Assembly: GCA_003567685.1 (NCBI GenBank)
Contig: PWYW01000018.1
Coordinates: 62,001-126,000, forward strand
Length of the DNA: 64,000 nucleotides
Direction: 5' to 3'
Source: Gammaproteobacteria bacterium
GTDB taxonomy: Bacteria; Pseudomonadota; Gammaproteobacteria; Xanthomonadales; Wenzhouxiangellaceae
The first letter of the stretch is position 1. Each line of letters begins with the position of its first letter. This document shows positions 57,359-64,000 of the stretch, in pieces. Below the pieces are notes generated by a model. The model was not told the origin of the DNA, did not search any database, and worked only from the letters and a program-made list of their open reading frames with translations. Position numbers and translations under genes: made by a program.

Positions 57359-57757
57359 TTACAGACGCGTTCCCAGCATCCACCCGAGGCTCACCCCGAT
57401 CAGCCACGAACCCAGAGCCAGGCCCAGGTATACCAGCGCGCCCGAAACATTGTCGCCCTGCCACATCAAGGCCAACTCAAGACTGACAAACGAGAACGTT
57501 GTCAATCCGCCACAGAATCCAGCCAGCCAGAATGCCTGCCAGCTCGGGCTCATCATCCAGCGGTGTCCCGGTTGACTGATTGCTGCCAATACCCCGATCA
57601 ACGTAGCGCCCAGAACATTCACCAGGAATGTGCTCCACGGGAAGGCCTGGGGTTGAACGCCGACCAGCACAAGCGATGCACCAAGGCGAGTCGCACTGCC
57701 CAGCGCACCGCCGAGGCCAGCCGCCAGCAGGAAGCGAATTGTGTCGATTTTCGTCAT
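57359..57757 (-). CDS. crcB: Fluoride channel CrcB/FluC, canonical-like copy
   Basis: Fluc channels are dual-topology dimers that let fluoride leave the cytoplasm. The 132-residue protein has four helices, the GGALGSATRLG N-terminal motif, the TFLVNVLGATLIG segment with the conserved Asn, and GFCGGLTTFSFVSLE. In canonical sequences the last motif reads TTFSTF; here the first Phe is kept and the second is Val. The start overlaps the stop of the other copy by ATGA (57754-57757), so the two are made together and may form a heterodimer. Confidence 0.92.
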   Translation of the reverse strand: MTKIDTIRFLLAAGLGGALGSATRLGASLVLVGVQPQAFPWSTFLVNVLGATLIGVLAAISQPGHRWMMSPSWQAFWLAGFCGGLTTFSFVSLELALMWQGDNVSGALVYLGLALGSWLIGVSLGWMLGTRL

Positions 57758-58179
57758 ACCCGTGGCCCGTTGAATAGCCAGCCACCCAGGAAAAGGCCGA
57801 GCAGAGCCATCAGCGGCCCGCTGGTCAGGCTGGCTACCAAATAAGCCACTGCCGATCGGGTGCGTCCGGCGCGAAGCATCAGCAAACTCTCAAGCGCCAG
57901 GCTGGAGACTGTCGTGTAGGCGCCGACCATGCCCACGCCAACCACGATAAATAGTTCGGACCGGCCGCCTGTTGCCATAAGCGCAGCTAGAAGCAGGCCC
58001 AGCGCGAGACTGCCGGAAGCGTTCACCACCAGCGTTCCATGGGGAAAACGACCCGGCGGGACCTTGAGCCAGAATTGGCTTACCAGCACCCGCAGCACGG
58101 TACCCAGTCCACCACCGGCCGCTGCGGCCAGCATCAGGACAGGCCAGGTGCTTTCGGCTGGAGGCAGCAACTCCTTCAC
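57754..58179 (-). CDS. crcB: Fluoride channel CrcB/FluC, divergent copy
   Basis: The 141-residue protein has four helices, GGGLGTVLR near the N-terminus, and HGTLVVNASGSLALG with the Asn. The Phe-box segment is GMVGAYTTVSSLALE, so both pore Phe positions are Val/Leu and the GG before TT is GA. It overlaps both neighbours by 4 nt. In Gram-positive Fluc heterodimers one pore is degraded in a similar way; that parallel is inference. No fluoride riboswitch fits upstream because the gene overlaps the FAH hydrolase. Confidence 0.88.
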   Translation of the reverse strand: MKELLPPAESTWPVLMLAAAAGGGLGTVLRVLVSQFWLKVPPGRFPHGTLVVNASGSLALGLLLAALMATGGRSELFIVVGVGMVGAYTTVSSLALESLLMLRAGRTRSAVAYLVASLTSGPLMALLGLFLGGWLFNGPRV

Positions 58180-58859
58180 GTCGATGCCAAATGGAATTCC
58201 AGGTCTGGCAAACCGTCAATACGCGCCAGGACGCGGTCACCGGGATTCAGGCTGCCCACTCCGGCCGGCGTGCCGGTGAACACCACATCACCCGGCTGCA
58301 AGGTGAATTCAGCCGACAAGCGCTCAAGAAGCGCTGGCACCGGCCAGATCATGGTGCCCAGCTCAGCCTGCTGGCGGACTACCCCGTTGACCTGCAACGA
58401 AATCAGGTGTTCGGCAGCCGGCTGCCATTCCGTTGCCAAGCGGGCTGCTCCCACCGGGCCGGACTGATCAAAGCCCTTGCTGATTTCCCATGGCTGGCCG
58501 GCTTTTTTCAGGCGATCCTGCACGTCGCGGCGGGTCAGATCCACACCCGCGGCATAGGCGTGGATGCGATCGGCCCATTCCGAGGCCGACACGTTGCGCC
58601 CGCCTTCGGCCAGAAGAACCACCAGTTCCACTTCATGGTGAAGGGATTCGGTTTCCGCCGGAAACGTCACCCGGCTCTGGCCATGCACCGCCTGGGCCGG
58701 CTTGGCGAAAAACACCGGGGGCGAGCTGGTGGGGTCCACGCCCATTTCGCGCGCATGCTCGGCATAATTGCGCCCAACGCACCAGGCCTGGCGAACCGGG
58801 AAAGCCGGCTGGCCAAGCACGGGCAACAACGGCGGCTCCCAGCGAACCATTCGAGTCAT
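58176..58859 (-). CDS. Fumarylacetoacetate hydrolase family protein
   Basis: FAH-family enzymes cleave or decarboxylate 2-oxo/beta-diketo acids (for example fumarylpyruvate, acylpyruvates, oxaloacetate). The 227-residue protein has CVGRNYAEHAREMG, PPVFFAKP, and the metal-binding acidic triad with HHEVELVVLL and DLTRRDVQ, ending with FTGTPAGVGSLNPGD. This matches the small YcgM/FAHD1-like group. The ATG at 58859 has GAGG eight bases upstream. It is 10 bp downstream of trpS and overlaps crcB. Substrate is open. Confidence 0.88.
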   Translation of the reverse strand: MTRMVRWEPPLLPVLGQPAFPVRQAWCVGRNYAEHAREMGVDPTSSPPVFFAKPAQAVHGQSRVTFPAETESLHHEVELVVLLAEGGRNVSASEWADRIHAYAAGVDLTRRDVQDRLKKAGQPWEISKGFDQSGPVGAARLATEWQPAAEHLISLQVNGVVRQQAELGTMIWPVPALLERLSAEFTLQPGDVVFTGTPAGVGSLNPGDRVLARIDGLPDLEFHLAST

Positions 58860-58869
58860 GGCCAGTGCC

Positions 58870-59880
58870 TCAACCCAGCCGCCGAATGCCGACCGCTTCG
58901 CGCAGCTCGGCAATAAACGGACGGCTTAGCTCGCGCGCGCGCTCGGCGCCCACAGTCAGCTCCTTTTCAACCTTGGCCGGGTCACTGATCAGCGCCTCGT
59001 AGCGCTCACGCGGCACCGTCAATTCGGCGTTGATCAGCTCGAACAATTGTTGCTTGACCTCGCCCCAGGCGATGCCGTCGGCAAAGGCCTGGCGCATGGC
59101 CGCGCGCTGTTCCGGGCTGGCGAAAGCCGCGTAAACCGAGAACACCGCAGCCGAATCCGGGTCCTTGGGCTCGCCCGGTTCCTGGGAATTGGTCTTGATT
59201 TTCATGATCGCCTTGCGCAGCTTCTTCTCCGGCAGCCACAGCGGGATGGTGTTGTCGTAGCTTTTCGACATCTTGCGCCCATCAGTGCCCGGCAGGGTCG
59301 CCACGTGCTCGTCCACCTCGGCTTCCGGCAGCTCGAAAAGTTCACCGTAACGATGATTGAAGCGCTGGGCAATATCGCGCGCCATTTCCAGGTGCTGAAC
59401 CTGATCCTTGCCCACCGGCACACGCTTGGCGTTGAACATCAGGATATCGGCGGCCATCAATACCGGGTAGGAATACAGGCCCATGGTCACGCCGAAGTCC
59501 GGGTCTTCTTCGGCTTTCAGGTTGGCGTCCACGGAAGCCTTGTAGGCATGGGCCCGGTTCATCAAGCCCTTGGCGGTTACGCAGGTCAGCAGCCAGGTCA
59601 GCTCGGGAATCTCGGGCACATCAGACTGTCGATAAAACACCGAGCGTGAAGTATCCAGGCCCAACGCCAGCCAGGTTGCCGCAATTTCCAGGGTAGACCG
59701 CTGCACGCGCTCAGGGTCTTCGCATTTGACCAAGGCGTGGTAGTCGGCCAGGAAATAGAACGAATCGATATCGTCCGCGCGCGAGGCGGCAATGGCCGGT
59801 TTGATGGCGCCGACGTAGTTGCCCAGGGGCGGCGTGCCGGTGGTGGTAATCCCGGTCAGAACGCGCTGTTTCTTGCTCAT
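58870..59880 (-). CDS. trpS: Tryptophanyl-tRNA synthetase
   Basis: TrpRS charges tRNA-Trp. The 336-residue class I enzyme has the signature [16 protein letters not shown] (the HIGH region in its TrpRS form) and KMSKS in [10 protein letters not shown] near residue 206. [19 protein letters not shown] is the Trp/Tyr-type substrate block. It is the first gene of a minus-strand operon with the FAH hydrolase and two crcB copies. Confidence 0.97.
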   Translation of the reverse strand: MSKKQRVLTGITTTGTPPLGNYVGAIKPAIAASRADDIDSFYFLADYHALVKCEDPERVQRSTLEIAATWLALGLDTSRSVFYRQSDVPEIPELTWLLTCVTAKGLMNRAHAYKASVDANLKAEEDPDFGVTMGLYSYPVLMAADILMFNAKRVPVGKDQVQHLEMARDIAQRFNHRYGELFELPEAEVDEHVATLPGTDGRKMSKSYDNTIPLWLPEKKLRKAIMKIKTNSQEPGEPKDPDSAAVFSVYAAFASPEQRAAMRQAFADGIAWGEVKQQLFELINAELTVPRERYEALISDPAKVEKELTVGAERARELSRPFIAELREAVGIRRLG

Positions 59881-60012
59881 GAGTCGTGTTTCCAGAATTC
59901 AATACAAGCGAATAGTTCATTGTAACCGCCGGATCAGGCCATCTTCGTTCAGGCTTCCCCTTTGTCGCCGGGCCTTCTATCCTGAGGGTTGAGCACCAAC
60001 ACCTGAAAGACC

Positions 60013-61128
60013 GTGGAACTGATCGAAGCCGACTACTTGGCAAGCCAACCAGAACGCCCTCCCGAGCAGTTGGCCGAGGCCATTGCGCGGGAGCAGAGCC
60101 TGGAAATCCTGGACGCGCTGATTCCCGACCACATCCGGCGTGATTTTCTTGGCCGGGTCCTGTCGGTTGAAGCAATCCGTGACGATCAATGGCGACTACG
60201 CATTGGCTACCCTGCCCACCTTGCTTCGGCACAGATCGGCCAGTTGATGCATCTGCTCTATGGCAACGTATCGTTTTACCCGCGCATTCGGCTGGTGGAT
60301 GTGCGCCTGCCTGCCTCATTGCTCGACGCCCTGCCCGGCCCGCTGGGCGGAATTCCGGAAATACGGCGGCTTGTCGGCAGCCAGAACCGTGCCCTGTTGC
60401 TGACCGTGCTCAAGCCCCGCGGCTCCTCGCCGGAAACCCTGGCCAGACTGGCCGAGGCGTTTGCCCTGGGCGGTGGCGATATTCTCAAGGATGACCAAAA
60501 CCTGGTCGAGACCGATCCGAACCAGTTTCGCCAACGCCTTGCCTGTTGCGCCCAAGCGATTGAACGGGCGGCCCAGACGACCGGTCGGCGCTGCCTGTAC
60601 CTGCCTCATGTAGCCGGCAGCGGGCAGCACCTGCAAAAACAGCTCGACATCGTGGCCGAACTTGGCCTTCATGGCATGGTGCTGTGCCCCTGGTTCATGG
60701 GCATGGAAACGGCTGCGGAGGCCGCGCGTTCCCGTCAGCTGCTATGGTTGGCTCACCCCGCCGGTGCCGGCGTATGGACCGAAACGCCCGATCGCGGCGC
60801 GAGCGCCGAGTTGATCTTCGGGCAGTTGCCCCGACTGGCCGGTGCCGACTTGAGCATCTACCCGGGCAGCGGCGGCCGAATCACTGCCCAACAGGTCGAT
60901 GATCCCGGGATTATTCGTGCCCTGACTCAGCCCCTGGGCCATCACCTGCCCACACTGCCCTGCAGCGGCGGCGGCAAGACCCTGGCACAAGTGCCTGAAC
61001 TGGCGTCCCGACTAGGACCGGATCTGGCCGTGGTTGTCGGCGGCGATCTGCTTTTGCACGGCGATGGGATTCAGGCGGTGGTGTCGTCCACGATCAGCAA
61101 GCTGATCAACGGCAACCCGGGCTCATGA
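60013..61128 (+). CDS. RuBisCO-like protein (form IV-type, orphan)
   Basis: The 371-residue protein aligns with the RuBisCO large-subunit fold: YPAHL, LLYGNVSFYPRIRLVD, GPLGGIPEIRRLVG, then LKPRGSSP with Lys134 (Lys175 of spinach), and GGGDILKDDQNL. There Lys159 and Asp161 match the carbamylated Lys201 and Asp203, but Glu204 is Gln162. His248 (LAHPAG) matches His294; CSGGGKT and VVVGGDLLLHGDG form the phosphate sites. The loop-6 Lys334 is absent. It is therefore unlikely to fix CO2. Known RLPs act in methionine salvage or sugar-acid catabolism, but none of those genes are nearby. Starts with GTG; divergent from trpS. Specific function unknown. Confidence 0.85.
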   Translation: MELIEADYLASQPERPPEQLAEAIAREQSLEILDALIPDHIRRDFLGRVLSVEAIRDDQWRLRIGYPAHLASAQIGQLMHLLYGNVSFYPRIRLVDVRLPASLLDALPGPLGGIPEIRRLVGSQNRALLLTVLKPRGSSPETLARLAEAFALGGGDILKDDQNLVETDPNQFRQRLACCAQAIERAAQTTGRRCLYLPHVAGSGQHLQKQLDIVAELGLHGMVLCPWFMGMETAAEAARSRQLLWLAHPAGAGVWTETPDRGASAELIFGQLPRLAGADLSIYPGSGGRITAQQVDDPGIIRALTQPLGHHLPTLPCSGGGKTLAQVPELASRLGPDLAVVVGGDLLLHGDGIQAVVSSTISKLINGNPGS

Positions 61129-61197
61129 ATCGCCTCAAATGGCTCTGCTCGACTCCGGGATCAGTAAAGGACACGTTGAAAACGGAAGGCTCACACT

Positions 61198-61383
61198 ATG
61201 CTGCCCAGCATCTGGACGATCATTGGCCAGACCTTCACGCTTCTATTCCTGCTTGGTTTCCTGGCCTTGATCATTGCCATACCGATCTGGTTGTTTCGAA
61301 TCAGCAGGAACACCCAGCGTCTTGTTGATCTCAAAGAGCAAGAGAGGCAAGACCAAAACCCCACTCCACCTGGCGGGAAGTAG
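61198..61383 (+). CDS. Small single-helix membrane protein
   Basis: The 61-residue protein has one long hydrophobic segment (about 6-33) followed by a charged, coiled-coil-like tail (RISRNTQRLVDLKEQERQDQ). A GGAAGG site lies eight bases before the ATG. It follows the RuBisCO-like gene by 69 bp and might be cotranscribed. I recognise no family; the topology resembles small membrane scaffold or toxin-like peptides, but nothing specific supports either. Confidence 0.55.
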   Translation: MLPSIWTIIGQTFTLLFLLGFLALIIAIPIWLFRISRNTQRLVDLKEQERQDQNPTPPGGK

Positions 61384-61547
61384 ATGCGCCGCATGAGAAC
61401 CCCTGGATGAAACAAGCTCGCCGGGTCGGCGCAGCGTTACTGAGCCTCGATGACAACGAACCGTACAGTGCCTGCCTGATTCAATGTCGGTTCGAGTGTG
61501 CCGGCGGCTTCAGGCCGGTTCTGGATCGACGAAACAACTGATTCCGA

Positions 61548-62735
61548 TCAGCCGGACATGGGCTTCACAGGCCTGAATAGCCCGGTCCTGGACATGTTTT
61601 TGTGCTGCTCGAAAGCTGCCAGCACATCAATCGGATCCAGTTCGCCCAGCCGCTCTGGATCAATGGCCTCCCAGCGCGCACGGTCGATGCGTACCGAAAA
61701 CAGGCACTCATCTTCGTCCTGACCAGTGGATGGATTCATCGCAGTCCGGAATGCCGACAGCAACACCATCTCCAGGCTGCCAATGCTGCGCAGGGCAACG
61801 CCGGCCAGCAAGATGGCCAGGGCGTGGACATGCCGGGCGTAATTCATGCGAACCGCCCTGCCCGACAACGGTTTCAGGGTTGGCGCCAGACTTCGCTGAT
61901 TGAATCCATGCTCGGCGGCGGGCAAATCGTCTTCCTGCGGCAAGTCGATATCCAGGTTCAGCGCATTGCCGTCAAACGAAAAACAGGCTTCGGTGTGAAA
62001 AGGAAAATCCAGCCCTTCGATCAGGGCGGATAACAAGGCCTCGCGAGCACCCTGTTCGCCCCGCCCCGCCTGTTCGATTTGCTGGCTGATACGAGCGATG
62101 GTCTGCTCGCGCTGCTGAGCATGCTGGCTGAGTGCCTGCTCATGTGCAGCGCGGGCCTGCTCATAGCGCTGCTGGCGCCGACGAAACAGCGGTGGAATCA
62201 GCCGCAGCCAGGCCGACGGCGGCTTTTCCGACAGAAGCGCCGGCGGTTGATCGGCCAATTCAACCGGAGGCAGCAAAGCCTCCAGCGGGCTGAAGTCCGC
62301 CGTCAACTGGCGATGGACATGGACAGCAGCATCCTGACGGGCTTGCAGTGCCTCGGCCCGGGCCAGGCCCAACTCAATCAATGCCGAACGATTGGCAGCA
62401 AGAATCTCGGTCTGAACGAGGTTGGGCAGAGGCGCGTTGCGGGTCGCATCCACCACGCTGGGCTGGTTGGCATCCAGCGGCCAGCGCAGTTCAAGCGCCA
62501 TGGCCTCTGAGCTGTGTCGGGCTTTTGTGGAGTTCGGCCGTGTCGCACCGGGCCTGTCCAGACGGCTGCGCTTGCTAAGACCAGTACCGGGCAGGCCCAG
62601 ATTGCCGTAGATACCACGACGACCGGCCGTCACCGTACTGCCGCGTGGACCGGCGCTTAGTGAGACCCCACCCTTGCTCAGGTTCAACCGCAGGCCAGGA
62701 AACAATCGCACGCGGCGCTGAAACCGGAACGTCAT
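61548..62735 (-). CDS. DUF4236-domain protein with long helical region
   Basis: The 395-residue protein begins with a DUF4236 module (about 1-55): FRFQRRVRLFPGLRLNLSK, GGVSLSAGPRG, and GRRGIYGNLGLPGTGLS. A Leu/Gln/Glu/Arg-rich helical stretch (about 130-240) follows, containing a basic RLIPPLFRRRQQRYEQ, then a compact domain with ACFSFDGNALNLDIDLPQ and WEAIDPERLGELDP. No signal or membrane helix is visible. DUF4236 has no established function. I take the ATG at 62735 because the DUF starts there, although the frame is open further upstream. Confidence 0.8.
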   Translation of the reverse strand: MTFRFQRRVRLFPGLRLNLSKGGVSLSAGPRGSTVTAGRRGIYGNLGLPGTGLSKRSRLDRPGATRPNSTKARHSSEAMALELRWPLDANQPSVVDATRNAPLPNLVQTEILAANRSALIELGLARAEALQARQDAAVHVHRQLTADFSPLEALLPPVELADQPPALLSEKPPSAWLRLIPPLFRRRQQRYEQARAAHEQALSQHAQQREQTIARISQQIEQAGRGEQGAREALLSALIEGLDFPFHTEACFSFDGNALNLDIDLPQEDDLPAAEHGFNQRSLAPTLKPLSGRAVRMNYARHVHALAILLAGVALRSIGSLEMVLLSAFRTAMNPSTGQDEDECLFSVRIDRARWEAIDPERLGELDPIDVLAAFEQHKNMSRTGLFRPVKPMSG

Positions 62736-62891
62736 TTTGCTTGACCCCTTTGTTTCACCAACTGTCAGCATACTCGACCAGGCTGGCCACGCATCTGGCA
62801 ATCCTGGCCCGACGGCCTCTGCGTGATCGGGAGATGGTATGGTAAGCGGTTCATTCAGACCGGGTGCACAGTGCATCCAAAAAGGAACGAC

Positions 62892-63356
62892 ATGCAAATT
62901 GCCAATAACAGCGTGGTCGCGATGGACTACACCCTCACCGACCAGGAAGGTCAGGTCATCGATACCTCGGACGGTCGCGAGCCGCTGGTGTATCTCCATG
63001 GCCACAACAACATCATCCCCGGCCTGGAGAAGGCGCTCACCGGCCAGGAAGCCGGTGCCGAGATGGACGTGGTGGTTCAGCCTGCCGAAGGCTATGGCGA
63101 GTATCGCGAGGAATTGGTCCAGGCCGTCCCGCGTGATGCCTTTGCCGGCGTCGACAAGGTCGAGCCCGGCATGAGCTTCCGCGCCGAATCCAACGCCGGC
63201 CCGATGAACGTGATCGTGCGCGAAGTCAGCGACGACAGCGTCACCGTCGACGGCAACCACGCCCTGGCCGGCCAGGTGCTGAATTTCAAGGTCGCCATTC
63301 GCAGCGTGCGCGAAGCCACCGACGAAGAAATCAGCGAAGGTCGCGCTGCCGCCTGA
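62892..63356 (+). CDS. slyD: FKBP-type peptidyl-prolyl isomerase (SlyD-like)
   Basis: SlyD catalyses proline isomerisation and has chaperone activity. The 154-residue protein has MQIANNSVVAMDYTLTDQEG, PLVYLHGHNNIIPGLEKAL and VQPAEGYGEYREELVQAVP, the FKBP core with the IF flap (about 70-125). It lacks the Cys/His-rich metal-binding tail of E. coli SlyD, ending EISEGRAAA. The ATG at 62892 follows AAAGGAA. A clear terminator follows. Confidence 0.92.
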   Translation: MQIANNSVVAMDYTLTDQEGQVIDTSDGREPLVYLHGHNNIIPGLEKALTGQEAGAEMDVVVQPAEGYGEYREELVQAVPRDAFAGVDKVEPGMSFRAESNAGPMNVIVREVSDDSVTVDGNHALAGQVLNFKVAIRSVREATDEEISEGRAAA

Positions 63357-63384
63357 TTGGTTGAACTGATTGATTTCGACGCAG

Positions 63385-63411
63385 GGCGGTCCACTGGGCC
63401 GCCTTTGTTTT
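63385..63411 (+). terminator. Intrinsic terminator after slyD
   Basis: GGCGGTCC (63385-63392) pairs with GGGCCGCC (63396-63403; one G-U) over a 3-nt ACT loop, followed by TTTGTTTT (63404-63411). Position 28 bp after the slyD stop fits a Rho-independent terminator. Confidence 0.85.
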
Positions 63412-63458
63412 ATCCGCTTTCGGTATGATCAAACAGCCGCCCATTTCCCGAGCCCAGC

Positions 63459-64000
63459 ATGACCGACAAGCCGACTGCCTGGCACCACCTTGAGCCCGAC
63501 GACTGCAGGAAACAGCTCGAAGCCTCCGCCGATGGCCTGAGCAATCAGGACGCCCAAAGGCGACTGGAGCAGTACGGCCCCAATCGTCTGCCTGAAGCCG
63601 CCAAGCGGCCGGCATGGCTGCGCTTCCTGTCGCAATTCCACAACGTGTTCATCTACGTGCTGCTGGCCGCTGCCGTGATTGCGGCCCTTTTGGCGCAGTG
63701 GGTCGATACCGGCGTCATCCTGGCGGTAGTCATCATCAATGCGCTGATCGGCTATATCCAGGAAGGCAAGGCCGAACAGGCCATGGCTGCCATCGGCAAG
63801 ATGCTGGCGCTGTCGGCCCGGGTCCGGCGCGATGGGCAGTGGCAGGAAATCGATGCCGACCAACTGGTGCCAGGCGACCGCGTTCGACTGAAGGCTGGCG
63901 ATCGCATTCCGGCCGACATTCGCCTGACCGACGCCCATGACCTGCGCACCGATCAGGCCGCCCTGACTGGCGAGTCCTTGTCGGTCGGCAAGAACACCGT
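63459..64000 (+). CDS. Cation-transporting P-type ATPase, N-terminal part
   Basis: The frame is open to the window end, so only about 180 residues are seen. They include the cation-transporter N-terminal domain (AQRRLEQYGPNRLPE), the first two membrane helices (about 62-100, with an INALIGYIQEGKAEQAM segment), and the actuator domain with DQLVPGDRVRLKAGDRIPAD and the phosphatase loop TGES. This pattern matches P2-type (Ca2+/Na+/Mg2+) pumps. The phosphorylation DKTGT motif and ion-site helices are outside, so ion specificity cannot be given. Confidence 0.9.
   Translation, partial: MTDKPTAWHHLEPDDCRKQLEASADGLSNQDAQRRLEQYGPNRLPEAAKRPAWLRFLSQFHNVFIYVLLAAAVIAALLAQWVDTGVILAVVIINALIGYIQEGKAEQAMAAIGKMLALSARVRRDGQWQEIDADQLVPGDRVRLKAGDRIPADIRLTDAHDLRTDQAALTGESLSVGKNT

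Noticed and set aside
58180-58240. Fluoride riboswitch before the crcB pair
   Set aside because: The first crcB overlaps the preceding gene by 4 nt; the upstream sequence is coding and I see no crcB-motif pseudoknot.

Overview
The window is a densely packed, high-GC (about 60%) stretch of chromosome from a Gram-negative, aerobic gammaproteobacterium. Outer-membrane assembly genes (bamB, a porin), type IV pilus genes (pilF, pilH), an aa3-type haem-A oxidase maturation set and an OGDH-type TCA segment all fit this. The block rpfE-recJ-greA-carB-carA matches the gene order I remember from the Xanthomonas rpf region, so a member of the Lysobacterales (Xanthomonadales), possibly Wenzhouxiangella-like, is my best inference. 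I see no rRNA, tRNA, CRISPR array, insertion sequence or prophage.

Layout. 1-3.5 kb: the end of a FadI-type thiolase, a reduced TRAP permease pair, folD, and a glutathione-peroxidase-like protein without its peroxidatic Cys. 3.5-12.7 kb (minus strand): ndk-rlmN-pilF-rodZ-hisS-yfgM-bamB-der-moeB, the conserved translation and envelope housekeeping run, but without ispG. 12.9-17 kb (plus): an operon for a Tat-exported type II sulfide:quinone oxidoreductase, a small membrane protein and a porin, then a catabolic-type glutamate dehydrogenase. 17-28.3 kb (minus): an S9 peptidase, recJ, rpfE, greA, carB, carA, a DUF1249 protein and ppsR. 28.4-34.5 kb: ppsA, orn (minus), rsgA, a small exported protein, and the agmatine-to-putrescine pair aguA/aguB. 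34.5-35.3 kb: an 800-bp gene-free stretch with inverted and direct repeats. 35.3-45.5 kb (plus): purB, roxA, sucA-sucB-lpdA, acuI-like, pilH-like, peroxiredoxin. 45.6-52 kb: a DUF2909-like protein, SURF1, a Sco-like protein, ctaA, ctaB, gcvP. 52-64 kb: gyrA (minus), a GDPD, a TraB-family protein, a minus-strand operon trpS-FAH hydrolase-crcB-crcB-membrane protein, a RuBisCO-like protein, a DUF4236 protein, slyD and the start of a P-type cation ATPase.

How the genes fit together: most are core metabolism and information processing, often translationally coupled by 4-nt ATGA overlaps. Likely functional modules are pyrimidine/arginine precursor supply (carAB) with transcript and DNA maintenance (greA, recJ); gluconeogenic switching (ppsA/ppsR); the 2-oxoglutarate dehydrogenase complex; haem A and oxidase assembly; and sulfide oxidation at the cell envelope.

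The least ordinary items are the orphan RuBisCO-like protein (60013-61128, metal-ligand Glu replaced by Gln), the divergent crcB pair inside a trpS operon, the Cys-less GPx homologue, the SBP-less shortened TRAP permease, the Tat-exported SQR/porin operon, and the structured gene-free region at 34.5-35.3 kb. Nothing here amounts to a clearly new multi-gene system. Residue numbers were counted by hand from the translations.
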